Below are positions 52,228 to 62,189 of a DNA stretch of 64,000 nt, one piece after another; within the stretch, counting starts at the first letter, position 1; every line of letters starts with the position of its first letter. The DNA comes from Streptomyces sp. ML-6. Its GTDB lineage: Bacteria > Actinomycetota > Actinomycetes > Streptomycetales > Streptomycetaceae. The position numbers and the translations under genes are program-made. Where the stretch lies: positions 4,616,501 to 4,680,500 of the forward strand of contig NZ_JAOTIK010000001.1 in the NCBI RefSeq assembly GCF_030116705.1. Direction: 5' to 3'. Under the pieces are notes generated by a model. That model had not been told where the DNA came from and ran no database searches. It worked only from the letters and a program-made list of their open reading frames with translations.

Positions 52228-53469
52228 TCAGCCGTGCCGGAGGCGCTCCGTCCCGGCCTTCTTCGGTTCTGCCCCGGCCTTCTTCGGCTTCGACGGGCCG
52301 CTGTCGCGGTCGCGCCAGGGCAGTTCGGCGGTGACCGTGGTGGGCCCGCCGACCGGCGAGTCCAGGACGAACAGCCCGTCCACGGCGCCCAGCCGTTCGG
52401 CCAGCCCCGCCATCCCCGTACCGCCGTCCATCCTGGCGCCGCCCCGGCCGTCGTCGGTGACCTGGAGCATGAGCCGGTCGTCGGTGCGCCAGACCTCGAC
52501 GGTCGCCGAGCGCGCCGCGCTGTGCTTGCTCACGTTCTGGAGCAGCTCGGAGACGGTGAAGTACGCGATGCCCTCGATCGCCTCCGCAGGGCGCGCCGGG
52601 AGGTCCACGGTGACGGTGACGGGGACGGTGCAGCGGGAGGCGATGGCGGAGAGGGCGGCGTCGAGGCCGCGGTCGGTGAGGACGGCGGGGTGGATGCCGC
52701 GGGCGAGGTCGCGGAGTTCCTGGAGGGCGATCTTGACTTCGCCGTGGGCCTCGTCGACCATGCGCGCGGCTGCCTCCGGGTCGGCGGTGAGCTTCTCCTT
52801 CGCCAGGCCCAGGCCCATGGCGAGGGCGACGAGGCGGGCCTGGGCGCCGTCGTGGAGGTCGCGTTCGATGCGGCGCAGGTCGGCGGCGGCGGTGTCGACG
52901 ACCACGCCCCGGTCCGCCTCCAGCTCTGCGATCCGGCGCTCCAGCTCGTCGGAGGGCGACAGCAGCCCGCGCACCATCAGCCGGTCCGCGTTGCCGAGGA
53001 ACCGCGTGATGTACGGGAGCACCGGCCACAGCACGAGCAGGCTCACCAACGTCACCCCGAAGGCGACCACCCCCCAGGGCAGCCGGATGAAGCAGTAGAG
53101 CACGGCCCGCCAGCCCACCGGGTCCTTGATGCTCGACCACAGCCACGGGAAGAACCCCGTCTCCCGGCGCGACAGGACCATCGGGCTCGGCTCGTCGATC
53201 CGGACCCCGAGCAGCGCCCGCGCCCGGCCCCGCTCGGCCCGGCCGATCAGCCGCGCCCCGTGCAGCGAGACCGCGAGCATGGGCAGACCGACCACGGTGA
53301 CCGAGAGCGCCACACCGACACCGATCATGCACACCGCGTAGACAAACCCGACGATGGTCAGCGGCAGGTCGGCCAGAAGATGGCCGATCTCCTTCCACGT
53401 CCACCGGTCGGGAATGATGCGGGCGGGCGGCGGCCGGTCTTCGTCCGGCACCTGGGGGCTCATGGTCAT
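52228..53469 (-). CDS. Sensor histidine kinase (HisKA_3, putative-sensor domain), paralogue 2
   Basis: A 413-residue paralogue of the preceding kinase, with the same layout: a putative-sensor membrane domain (SVTVVGLPMLAVSLHGARLI and LVSLLVLWPVLPYITRF), phosphoacceptor H206 in ERDLHDGAQARLVALA, and an ATP-binding domain with SELLQNVSKHS. The 22-residue C-terminal tail is Lys-rich (SKPKKAGAEPKKAG). ATG 53469 is preferred over 53514; 53463 is also possible. The nearly identical block is 52530-52904. It is divergent from the second nuo operon, and its promoter lies next to that of nuoA2. Confidence 0.9.
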   Translation of the reverse strand: MTMSPQVPDEDRPPPARIIPDRWTWKEIGHLLADLPLTIVGFVYAVCMIGVGVALSVTVVGLPMLAVSLHGARLIGRAERGRARALLGVRIDEPSPMVLSRRETGFFPWLWSSIKDPVGWRAVLYCFIRLPWGVVAFGVTLVSLLVLWPVLPYITRFLGNADRLMVRGLLSPSDELERRIAELEADRGVVVDTAAADLRRIERDLHDGAQARLVALAMGLGLAKEKLTADPEAAARMVDEAHGEVKIALQELRDLARGIHPAVLTDRGLDAALSAIASRCTVPVTVTVDLPARPAEAIEGIAYFTVSELLQNVSKHSAARSATVEVWRTDDRLMLQVTDDGRGGARMDGGTGMAGLAERLGAVDGLFVLDSPVGGPTTVTAELPWRDRDSGPSKPKKAGAEPKKAGTERLRHG

Positions 53470-53582
53470 GCGCCCAGCCTGCCGGTACGGATCGGCGCAC
53501 GCCATGGGGCTCATGGGTGAGGTGGGGTGGGGATAACCCCACCCCGGGGCATTCCCGGAGGGCTCTTTGCCCGATGTGGCTG

Positions 53583-53611
53583 CTTACCCTTCCTTTAACA
53601 GGGCCTAGACT
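53583..53611 (+). promoter_or_regulatory. Possible promoter of the second nuo operon
   Basis: CTTACC at 53583-53588 and TAGACT at 53606-53611 with a 17-base spacer; the -35 matches TTGACA only partly. The start of transcription would be about 50 bases before nuoA2. Confidence 0.35.
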
Positions 53612-53668
53612 CCCGTGCGTACGGACCACCGGACGTATTCACGGATTCCAGGGGAGCGAGGGGCGGAC

Positions 53669-54075
53669 ATGGCAGACCTGTCGAACCTGCCGGAATCGAC
53701 ACCGGCCGTTCTCGCGTCGGACTACTTCGACGGATATTCAGTGGTCGGACTGCTCGCCGTGATCGGCGTGCTGTTCGTCGCCGTCGCCTTCGGGGCCGGC
53801 CGACTGCTGCGCCCCGTGGTGCCGACGCCGGAGAAGCTCCTGACGTACGAATGCGGCGTGGACCCGGTGGGCGAGGGCTGGGCGCACACCCAGGTCCGTT
53901 ATTACGTCTACGCCTTCCTGTACGTGATCTTCGCCGTCGACTCGATCTTCCTGTTCCCGTGGGCGACGGTATTCGCCGCGCCGGGATACGGGGCGACGAC
54001 GCTGATCGAAATGTTCATCTTCCTCGGTTTCCTGGCCGTGGGACTGCTCTACGCATGGAAGAAGGGCGTCCTCGA

Positions 54076-54085
<10 letters not shown>
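53669..54085 (+). CDS. nuoA: Second-cluster NADH-quinone oxidoreductase subunit A
   Basis: NuoA (ND3) homologue of 138 residues with three membrane helices. The conserved loop [35 protein letters not shown] is intact as two blocks, TYECGVDP and [15 protein letters not shown], including the redox-accessible Cys. It starts at ATG 53669 after GAGGGGCGG. It is the first gene of a ten-gene operon and overlaps nuoB2 by 10 bases. The canonical nuoA lies outside the window. Confidence 0.93.
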
Positions 54086-54812
<727 letters not shown>

Positions 54813-54816
<4 letters not shown>

Positions 54817-55960
54817 CCGGCAACGAAGCCGCCGAGGCCCACGACCGGCTGCCTGACGTCGCCGAGGCCCACGACCGGCTGCCGGACGCCGCCGCCGAAT
54901 TCTTCGGCGAGGGCGCAACGGCCGAGCGCGCCTACGAGCTGCTGACCGTCGACGTACCCGCCGACTCCTGGATCCCCGCCCTCGAAACGGCCCGCGACCG
55001 GCTGGGCTGCACCTACTTCGACTGGCTGAGCGCGGTCGATGAACCGGGCACCGGCTTCCGGGTCTGCGCCCATGTCGTGGCCCTGACCGGCAGCGGGGTC
55101 CGGCGGCTCCTGATCCGTACGACCGTTCCGCACGAGGCCGCCGCCCTTCCCACGGCCGTCGGCGTCTACGCGGGCGCCGCCTGGCACGAGCGCGAGACCC
55201 ACGAGATGTTCGGCATCGGCTTCGAGGGCCACCCGCACCTGGTGCCGCTGCTGCTGCCCGAGGGGTTCGAGGGCCACCCGTTGCGCAAGGACTTCGTGCT
55301 GGCGGCACGCGTCGCCAAGGCGTGGCCGGGTGCGAAGGAACCGGGCGAGTCGGAGCACGGCGGCCCGAAGCGGCGCACGATGCTGCCGCCCGGCGTCCCC
55401 GACCCGAACGAGTGGGGCCCCCTGAAGGGGCAGCTCCCGCCCGCCCCGTCCCGCCCGGCCCGCACCCCGCGTGCGGCGGGCGACCGCCCCGTGCGCCGCA
55501 GCCGCAGCGCGAGCGAGGGCTCGGCGGGCCAGCGCGCCGCGACGGCCACCCCGGAGACGGGCGCTTTCGGGGCCGGTGCCCCGGAGGCGGGCGCTCCGGA
55601 GGCGGGCGCCCCGGCACGGGCCCGGCGCGCGCCGCGCGGCCGCGCCGCAACCGGAGCGCCTCGCAGGGCTCGGCGAGCCAGCACCGCGAGCCGACCCCCG
55701 CCCCGGCCGAACCGTCCCCCGCCCCGGCGAAGCCGGCCACGGGCACGGACAAGCCGGGCGCGGGCACGAGCGACGCCCCCTGGCACCACGCCCGCCCGGC
55801 CTTCGACCCGGACACGCCCCCCGAGGCACCCGCGTCACCTCCGGCACCCCCGGCACCCGAGACTCCTGAGGCACCCAAAGCCCCCGAGACTCCCCGAGCC
55901 TCCGAGGCCCCGGACAGTCCCGACACCCCCGACACCCCCGACGGAGGCGATACCGCGTGA
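54813..55960 (+). CDS. nuoC: Second-cluster NADH-quinone oxidoreductase subunit C, with a frameshift in the tail
   Basis: NuoC homologue. Residues 1 to about 170 carry the whole conserved domain ([12 protein letters not shown], then [19 protein letters not shown] and [13 protein letters not shown], about 124-160). Near 55590-55640 the natural coding frame moves back by one base: the upstream frame remains open to 56558 but becomes Arg/Pro-rich, whereas the other frame continues the Ala/Pro-rich tail and ends in TGA 55958-55960 overlapping the nuoH2 GTG. A single missing C near 55619 would join the two. It could be a sequencing error, a real mutation shortening or altering only the tail, or programmed slippage. 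Confidence 0.82.
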
Positions 55961-56925
55961 ACGACGTACTCGACGTCGCCCTCCGGCTCGTCATCGTCTT
56001 CGCCGCGTTCATGGTCCTCCCGCTCGTCGTGGGGCAGACCGAGCACAAGGTGATGGCCCACATGCAGGGCCGCCTCGGCCCCATGTACGCGGGCGGCTTC
56101 CACGGCTGGGCGCAGCTCGTCGCGGACGGCGTGAAGTTCGCGCAGAAGGAGGACATCGTCCCGGAGCGGGCCGACCGCCGGGTCTTCCAGCTCGCCCCGG
56201 CCGTCGCGCTCCTGCCGTACCTCCTCGTGCTCGTCGCCATCCCGGTCGGGCCCGGCGAGGGCGCGGTCGGGCAGGTCGTCGACGCGGGCATCTTCTTCGT
56301 GCTCGCCGTGATGGGCGTCGGGGTGCTCGGCTCGCTGATGGCGGGCTGGGCATCGGCCAACAAGTTCTCCCTGCTCGGGGGCCTGCGCACCGCCGCCCAG
56401 CTGCTCGCGTACGAACTGCCGATGCTGCTCGCCGCCGCGTCCGTCGCGATGGCGGCCGGGACCGTCTCCCTCACGGGCATCCTCGACGCCTTCGAGTGGT
56501 GGTGGCTGCCCTGGCAGATCGTCGGCGCCCTGGTCTTCTTCGTGGCCGGGCTCGCTGAACTCCAGCGCCCGCCCTTCGACATGCCGGTCGCCGACTCGGA
56601 GATCATCTTCGGCGCGTACACCGAGTACACCGGGCTGCGCTTCGCGCTCTTCCTGCTCGCCGAGTACGCGGGCATCGTCGTCCTGTGCGCGCTGACCAGC
56701 GTCCTCTTCCTCGGCGGCTGGCACGGCCCGCTCGGCGCCGACGGACTCGGCTGGGTCTGGACGCTCCTCAAGACCGCGGTCCTGGCCTTCGTCGTCATCT
56801 GGCTGCGGGTGACCTACCCCCGGCTGCGCGAGGACCAGCTGCAGAAGCTCGCCTGGACCACCCTCGTCCCGCTCGCCCTCGCGCAGATCGCGCTCACCGG
56901 CATCGTGAAGGTGGCGATCAACTGA
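55957..56925 (+). CDS. nuoH: Second-cluster NADH-quinone oxidoreductase subunit H
   Basis: NuoH homologue of 322 residues, the normal family length and lacking the long tail of the canonical copy. It begins with GTG overlapping the nuoC2 TGA. Signature sequence is [20 protein letters not shown] (position of [17 protein letters not shown] in the canonical protein), then [23 protein letters not shown] with the conserved acidic loop. The first motif has His in place of Arg at ERK. The stop overlaps nuoI2 by one base (TGATG). Confidence 0.93.
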   Translation: MNDVLDVALRLVIVFAAFMVLPLVVGQTEHKVMAHMQGRLGPMYAGGFHGWAQLVADGVKFAQKEDIVPERADRRVFQLAPAVALLPYLLVLVAIPVGPGEGAVGQVVDAGIFFVLAVMGVGVLGSLMAGWASANKFSLLGGLRTAAQLLAYELPMLLAAASVAMAAGTVSLTGILDAFEWWWLPWQIVGALVFFVAGLAELQRPPFDMPVADSEIIFGAYTEYTGLRFALFLLAEYAGIVVLCALTSVLFLGGWHGPLGADGLGWVWTLLKTAVLAFVVIWLRVTYPRLREDQLQKLAWTTLVPLALAQIALTGIVKVAIN

Positions 56926-57545
56926 TGACCGCGTCGCACCCGCCCTCCCGGCCCCGCATCCCCGGCTCCGGCCTGGCCAAGGGGCTGGCCGTCACCCTGC
57001 GGACGATGACGCGGAAGACGGTCACCGCCCAGTACCCCGACGTCCAGCCCGAGCTCCCGCCCCGCTCCCGCGGCGTCATCGCGCTGTTCGAGGAGAACTG
57101 CACGGTCTGCATGCTCTGCGCCCGCGAGTGCCCGGACTGGTGCATCTACATCGACTCCCACAAGGAGACGGTGCCCGCCGCCGCTCCCGGGGGCCGCGAA
57201 CGCAGCCGCAACGTCCTGGACCGCTTCGCGATCGACTTCTCGCTCTGCATGTACTGCGGCATCTGCATCGAGGTGTGCCCCTTCGACGCGCTGTTCTGGT
57301 CACCGGAGTTCGAGTACGCGGAGACGGACATCCTCGAACTCACCCACGAGCGCGACAAACTCCGCGCCTGGATGTGGACGGTGCCCGAACCGCCCGCGCT
57401 CGACCCCGGCGCCGAGGAGCCGAAGGAGATCGCCGCCGCCCGCAAGACCGCGGAGAAACTCGAAGCCCAACGCGCCCAGGAAGCCCAGCAGAACCAGACT
57501 CGGGAAACCCGGCAGAACCAGCAGGAAGCAGAGGGGGAGGAGTGA
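56925..57545 (+). CDS. nuoI: Second-cluster NADH-quinone oxidoreductase subunit I
   Basis: NuoI homologue of 206 residues with both [4Fe-4S] motifs intact: [12 protein letters not shown] and [12 protein letters not shown]. This subunit could take electrons from ferredoxin directly in the absence of NuoEFG. Its last 55 residues are charged and Gln/Glu-rich ([21 protein letters not shown]), probably disordered. ATG 56925 overlaps the nuoH2 stop. The stop overlaps the nuoJ2 GTG. Confidence 0.93.
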   Translation: MTASHPPSRPRIPGSGLAKGLAVTLRTMTRKTVTAQYPDVQPELPPRSRGVIALFEENCTVCMLCARECPDWCIYIDSHKETVPAAAPGGRERSRNVLDRFAIDFSLCMYCGICIEVCPFDALFWSPEFEYAETDILELTHERDKLRAWMWTVPEPPALDPGAEEPKEIAAARKTAEKLEAQRAQEAQQNQTRETRQNQQEAEGEE

Positions 57546-58141
57546 CACTCGCAGCCACCGCGGTCACCGCGGCCACAGCGGTCACCGCGACCCCCGCGAC
57601 CACCACGGCTCCCTCCGGCTTCCTCTCGCCGACCGGCGTCGAGATCGCCTTCCTCCTCGTCGGCCTCGCCACCCTCGGCGCGGCCCTCGTCACCGTCACG
57701 ACCAGGCAACTGGTGCACGCAGCCCTCTGGCTGGTCGTGGCGCTCGGCGGGCTCGCCGTCGAGTACCTCCTGCTCACCGCAGAGTTCATCGCCTGGGTGC
57801 AGGTACTGATCTACGTCGGTTCCGTGGTCGTCCTCCTCCTCTTCGGGCTGATGCTCACCAAGGCCCCCATCGGCCGCTCCCCGGACGCCGACTCGGGCAA
57901 CCGGTGGGCGGCCCTCGGCGTGGCGGTCGCCGCCGCCGGCGCACTCGTCTGGGTCGTCGTCGACGCCTTCCGCACCACCTGGATCGACCTGGACGGACCC
58001 GCCCGGGGTTCGACCGAGGTCACCGGCTCCTCCCTCTTCCGACACTGGGTGCTGCCGTTCGAAGCGCTCTCCGTCCTGCTGCTCGCCGCCCTGGTCGGCG
58101 CGGTCGTCCTGTCCCGCAAGCGCGGTAAGGAGCAGAGCTGA
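57542..58141 (+). CDS. nuoJ: Second-cluster NADH-quinone oxidoreductase subunit J
   Basis: NuoJ homologue, 199 residues and five membrane helices. [21 protein letters not shown] is the conserved third-helix block. The N-terminal 25 residues are a Thr/Ala-rich run ([20 protein letters not shown]), unusual for NuoJ and possibly disordered or a relic of repeat expansion. GTG 57542 with GGAGG upstream overlaps nuoI2; the stop shares one base with nuoK2. Confidence 0.92.
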   Translation: MTLAATAVTAATAVTATPATTTAPSGFLSPTGVEIAFLLVGLATLGAALVTVTTRQLVHAALWLVVALGGLAVEYLLLTAEFIAWVQVLIYVGSVVVLLLFGLMLTKAPIGRSPDADSGNRWAALGVAVAAAGALVWVVVDAFRTTWIDLDGPARGSTEVTGSSLFRHWVLPFEALSVLLLAALVGAVVLSRKRGKEQS

Positions 58142-58572
58142 TGCACCTCGCCTACCCCGCGGTGCTCGCCGCCCTCCTCTTCTGCGTCGGGCTGTACGGC
58201 GTGCTCGCCCGCCGCAACGCGATCCTCGTCCTGATGTCCGTCGAGCTGATGCTCAACGCCGTCAACCTCAACCTGGTCGCCTTCGACGTCTGGCTCCGCG
58301 ACACCCTGCACGCCGGCCAGGCCCTCGCCCTCTTCACCATCGCCGTCGCGGCGGCGGAGATCGGCATCGGCCTGGCGATCGTCCTCGCCGTGTACCGCAA
58401 CCGCGGCACCTCGGACATCGACCGCCTCCGCGACACCGCCGAGACCGACGCCGCCGAATCCCTCCCCGACCACGGACCCGACGACGGACCCGGCACCGAA
58501 CCCGACACCGGCACCGAAGACCAGGCCACTGCTGCGGCAGGGAAGGCAAAGAAGGCAGAGGCCACCGCGTGA
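58141..58572 (+). CDS. nuoK: Second-cluster NADH-quinone oxidoreductase subunit K
   Basis: NuoK homologue of 143 residues. The three-helix core is normal, with conserved Glu residues in [19 protein letters not shown] and [19 protein letters not shown], but about 45 extra residues follow: an Asp/Glu/Pro-rich tail ([19 protein letters not shown]) ending in a Lys/Ala stretch. The canonical copy has none. ATG 58141 joins nuoJ2 by TGATG; the stop overlaps the nuoL2 GTG. Confidence 0.93.
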   Translation: MHLAYPAVLAALLFCVGLYGVLARRNAILVLMSVELMLNAVNLNLVAFDVWLRDTLHAGQALALFTIAVAAAEIGIGLAIVLAVYRNRGTSDIDRLRDTAETDAAESLPDHGPDDGPGTEPDTGTEDQATAAAGKAKKAEATA

Positions 58573-60614
58573 CCACCACGACCCTCGCCGTCCTCGTCCC
58601 CCTCCTTCCCTTCCTGGGCGCCGCGGCCGGTCTTCTCCTCGGCCCGCCCGCCTCCTGCCACCGCCCCGGGAAGGGGCTTCGCGCGCTCCTCTTCTCCCCC
58701 GGATACGTACGCCCCCTGGCCGTACTGCCGACCCTCGCCTCCTTCGTGCTCGCCGTGCTCGTCGCCTCCCGCCAGGGCGGCGGCCGGGCCATCGACGCGG
58801 CGACACAGCTCACGCCCACCGGCTCCGTCCCGATCGACCTCGCCCTGCACCTCGACGGCTTCGCCGTCCTCGTCGCCGTCCTGGTCGGACTCGTCGCGAC
58901 CTGCGTGCAGATCTACTCGACCGCCTACCTGCGCGACGACCCCCGCTACCCCTCGTACGCCGCGCTCGTCTCCCTCTTCACCTCCGCGATGCTGCTCGTC
59001 GTCTACTCCGGCGACGTGATGGTGCTCCTGGTCGGCTGGGAGATCATGGGCATCTGCTCGTACTTCCTCGTCGGCCACTACTGGGAGACGCCCGAGGCCC
59101 GCGCCGCCTCCCTCAAGGCCTTCCTGGTCACCAAGCTCGGCGACGTCCCCTTCCTGATCGGCCTGTTCGCGCTCGCCGCCGACACCGGCACGTTCCGCAT
59201 CACCGGCATCCTGGCCGCCGTCGCCAACGGCGGCCTCGACCACCCCACCCTCATCGCCCTGCTGCTCCTCGCGGGCGTCGCGGGCAAGTCGGCGCAGTTC
59301 CCCCTGCACACCTGGCTGCCCGACGCGATGGCCGGCCCCACCCCCGTCTCCGCGCTGATCCACGCCGCGACGATGGTCGCCGCCGGCATCTACTTCGTGG
59401 CCCGCCTCCTCCCCGTCTTCGCCGCGTCCGGCGCGGCCCTCGTCGTCCTCGCCGTCATGGCGGCGGTCACGATGATCGGCTCGGGCCTCGCCGCCCTCGC
59501 CCAGGACGACATCAAACGCGTCCTCGCCTACTCGACCATCGGCCAGCTCGGCTACATGTCCGGCGCCCTGGCCGTCGGCGACCGCGGGGCCGCCGTCTTC
59601 CACCTCCTCTCGCACGGCGCGTTCAAGGCCGTCCTCTTCCTCGCGGCGGGCGTCGTCATCCACGCCGCCGGGACCAACTCGCTGGCCGCCATGTCCCGGA
59701 TGAGCGGCCTCACCAAGCGCGTCCCGGACGCCTACTGGACGATGACCGTCGCCCTGCTCGCCCTCGCCGCCATCCCGCCGTTCGCCGGCTTCTTCTCCAA
59801 GGAAGCCGTCCTCGTCGCCGCCGAGCACACCGCGCTCGGGGACCGGGACGTCGCCCCGGCCGCCGCCGGCTGGACCGTACTCGTCGCCGGACTGCTCGCC
59901 GCCGCCCTCACCGCCGCGTACGCCACCCGCCTCTGGCTCCTCGCCTTCCGGGGCCGCGGCGCCGAGGCCCCCGACCACGGCCGGCAGCCCACCGCGATGA
60001 CCGCCACCCTGTGGGTGCTCGCCGCCCCCACCATCGCCTTCGGACTGGCCGCCGGCGCGCTCACGGAATGGTTCGACGGCAACACCCTCACCCCGTCCGT
60101 GACCACCGCCGTCCTCTCCACCGGCGTCGGCCTCGTCGGCGGCCTCGTCACCTACGCCGCCTGGCGCCACACCTCGGCGCTCGCCGCCCGCACCCCCGTC
60201 GGCACGGTCGTCGCCCACCCCGAGGCCGAACCCGCCCTCGTCGAGGCCCAGGCCCTGTCGGCGCACACCGCCGCCTACGGGACCGACGGCGAGGTCCCCG
60301 ACCCGGCCGACCCCGGCCGCCTGCTGCTCGGCCCGCTCCACCGCCCGGCCGCCGCGGGCTTCCACCTCGACGCCCTGTACACGACGCTCTTCGTCCGCCC
60401 CGTCCGGGCCGCGGCGAGCCTCGTCCGCTTCCTGGACCGCGAGGTCGTCGACACCTACGTCCACGGCTCCGGAGCCGGCGCACGCCTGCTCGGCACCGCC
60501 GTCCGCCGCGCCCAGACCGGCAACGTGCAGACCTACCTCGGCGCGCTGCTCGCCGGTTCCCTGGTCCTGGCGATCGCCGCCGTCGTCCTCGCCAACCTCA
60601 ACGCCGGGTCGTGA
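58569..60614 (+). CDS. nuoL: Second-cluster NADH-quinone oxidoreductase subunit L
   Basis: NuoL homologue of 681 residues. The core contains [21 protein letters not shown], with the pumping Glu, and [23 protein letters not shown], with the key Lys, then [20 protein letters not shown]. The long C-terminal region after residue 500 has the lateral-helix part preceded by an Ala/Glu-rich loop, without the His-rich insert of the canonical copy. The start is GTG overlapping nuoK2. Confidence 0.94.
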   Translation: MTTTTLAVLVPLLPFLGAAAGLLLGPPASCHRPGKGLRALLFSPGYVRPLAVLPTLASFVLAVLVASRQGGGRAIDAATQLTPTGSVPIDLALHLDGFAVLVAVLVGLVATCVQIYSTAYLRDDPRYPSYAALVSLFTSAMLLVVYSGDVMVLLVGWEIMGICSYFLVGHYWETPEARAASLKAFLVTKLGDVPFLIGLFALAADTGTFRITGILAAVANGGLDHPTLIALLLLAGVAGKSAQFPLHTWLPDAMAGPTPVSALIHAATMVAAGIYFVARLLPVFAASGAALVVLAVMAAVTMIGSGLAALAQDDIKRVLAYSTIGQLGYMSGALAVGDRGAAVFHLLSHGAFKAVLFLAAGVVIHAAGTNSLAAMSRMSGLTKRVPDAYWTMTVALLALAAIPPFAGFFSKEAVLVAAEHTALGDRDVAPAAAGWTVLVAGLLAAALTAAYATRLWLLAFRGRGAEAPDHGRQPTAMTATLWVLAAPTIAFGLAAGALTEWFDGNTLTPSVTTAVLSTGVGLVGGLVTYAAWRHTSALAARTPVGTVVAHPEAEPALVEAQALSAHTAAYGTDGEVPDPADPGRLLLGPLHRPAAAGFHLDALYTTLFVRPVRAAASLVRFLDREVVDTYVHGSGAGARLLGTAVRRAQTGNVQTYLGALLAGSLVLAIAAVVLANLNAGS

Positions 60615-60617
60615 GCC

Positions 60618-62189
60618 GTGATCGATATCAGCGAATCCGTGATGCAGTTCCTTCTCGCGTTCATCGTCGCCGCCCCGCTCCTCGGCGCCGTGGCCGCCCT
60701 GCTGCCCGCCCCGCCCGGGCTGAAGGGCACCGGCCCCGACCAGGCCGTGCTCCGCCACGGCGTCACCGTCACCGGCGCCGTCCTGCTCGCCGCGATCCTG
60801 CTCGCCGCGGGCTTCGACCACGGCCACCCGTCGAAGATGCAGGCCACCACCGACATCAGCTGGATCCCGGCGCTCGACGTCCGCATCCACCTCGGCACCG
60901 ACGGCATCTCGCTCCCCCTTCTCGTGCTGACCGCGCTGCTGACCTTCCTCTGCGCGCTCCACAGCTACTTCAAGATGCCCTCGGGCCCCTCCCCGAAGGC
61001 ATTCGTCGCGCTCCTCCTCGTCCTGGAGTCCGGCACCCTCGCGACCTTCGCCGTCCTCGACCTGATGCTGTTCTTCCTGGCGTTCGAGATGGTGCTCATC
61101 CCGATGTACTTCCTCATCGCCCGCTGGGGCGGTGCGCAGAAGCAGGCCGCGGCCTGGAAGTTCATCCTCTACACACTGCTCGGCTCGGTGATCATGCTGC
61201 TGGGCCTGCTCCTCGTCGGGCTGAAGAGCGGCACCTTCGACATGGTGGCACTCGCCACTGACAACGGCCGTGGGCTCACCACGTCCGTGCAGGTCATCGC
61301 CGTTCTGGCGATCGGCATCGGGCTCGCGGTGAAGACCCCGATGTGGCCGCTGCACAGCTGGCTGCCCGACGCCCACACCGCCGCCCCGACCGTCGGCTCC
61401 GTCCTCCTCGCCGGCGTCCTGCTGAAGATGGGCACCTACGGATTCGTCCGCATCCTGCTCCCCGTCGCCCCCGAGGGCATGCGGACCTTCGCGCCCTACC
61501 TCGCCGCCTTCGCGGTCGTCGGCATCATCTACGGATCGCTCGCCTGCCTGGCCCTGGTCCGCCCCGGCTCGAAGGGCGACCTCAAGCGGCTGATCGCGTA
61601 CTCCTCCGTCGGCCACATGGGCTTCGTGCTCCTCGGCATCGCGAGCATGACACCCACCGGGGTCAACGGCGCGCTCTTCGCCAACATCGCCCACGGCCTC
61701 ATCACCGGCCTGCTGTTCTTCCTGGTCGGCGCGGTCAAGGACCGGTACGGCACGGCCGACCTCGACACCCTCTCCGGCGCCACCGGAGCCGCCCTCTACG
61801 GCCGGGCCCCCCGCCTCGGCGGCCTCCTCGCCTTCGCCGCCGTCGCCTCCCTGGGACTGCCGGGCCTCGCCGGGTTCTGGGGCGAGATGCTCGCCCTGTT
61901 CGGCTCCTTCGACCCCGCCGACGGGCTCAGCCGCCCGGCCTTCCTCACCTTCATGTCGATCGCCGCGTTCGGCACCCTGCTCACCGCCGCGTACATGCTC
62001 ATGGTCGTGCGCCGGGTCTGCATGGGCGAGAAGCGTGAGGAGCCGCGGCTCGCCGACGTCCAGGCGTACGAGTTCGCCGCCTGGACCCCGCTCGTCGCGC
62101 TCACCGTCCTCGCCGGTCTGTGGCCCGCCGTCCTCCTCGGCCTCACCGACCCGGCCGTGCAGAAGCTCCTCGCAGGAGGCAAGTCGTGA
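60618..62189 (+). CDS. nuoM: Second-cluster NADH-quinone oxidoreductase subunit M
   Basis: NuoM homologue, 523 residues, exactly the length of the canonical copy. FLAFEMVLIPMYFLIARWGG carries the conserved Glu, and AVKTPMWPLHSWLPDAHTAAP the Lys; the later KGDLKRLIAYSSVGHMGFVL is the antiporter loop. GTG 60618 lies three bases after the nuoL2 stop. The stop overlaps nuoN2 by 4 bases. Confidence 0.94.
   Translation: MIDISESVMQFLLAFIVAAPLLGAVAALLPAPPGLKGTGPDQAVLRHGVTVTGAVLLAAILLAAGFDHGHPSKMQATTDISWIPALDVRIHLGTDGISLPLLVLTALLTFLCALHSYFKMPSGPSPKAFVALLLVLESGTLATFAVLDLMLFFLAFEMVLIPMYFLIARWGGAQKQAAAWKFILYTLLGSVIMLLGLLLVGLKSGTFDMVALATDNGRGLTTSVQVIAVLAIGIGLAVKTPMWPLHSWLPDAHTAAPTVGSVLLAGVLLKMGTYGFVRILLPVAPEGMRTFAPYLAAFAVVGIIYGSLACLALVRPGSKGDLKRLIAYSSVGHMGFVLLGIASMTPTGVNGALFANIAHGLITGLLFFLVGAVKDRYGTADLDTLSGATGAALYGRAPRLGGLLAFAAVASLGLPGLAGFWGEMLALFGSFDPADGLSRPAFLTFMSIAAFGTLLTAAYMLMVVRRVCMGEKREEPRLADVQAYEFAAWTPLVALTVLAGLWPAVLLGLTDPAVQKLLAGGKS

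Noticed and set aside
55960..56558. Continuation of the original nuoC2 frame across nuoH2
   Set aside because: The product is Arg/Pro-rich with poor third-position bias and overlaps nuoH2 by 600 bases; nuoH2 is clearly the real gene there.
58152..61694. Very long open frame on the minus strand opposite nuoK2-M2 (and similar ones opposite nuo1 and the kinases)
   Set aside because: In high-GC DNA the antisense frame aligned to third positions lacks stops. Composition is Gly/Glu/Asp-rich without any domain, and the plus strand holds well-recognised genes.
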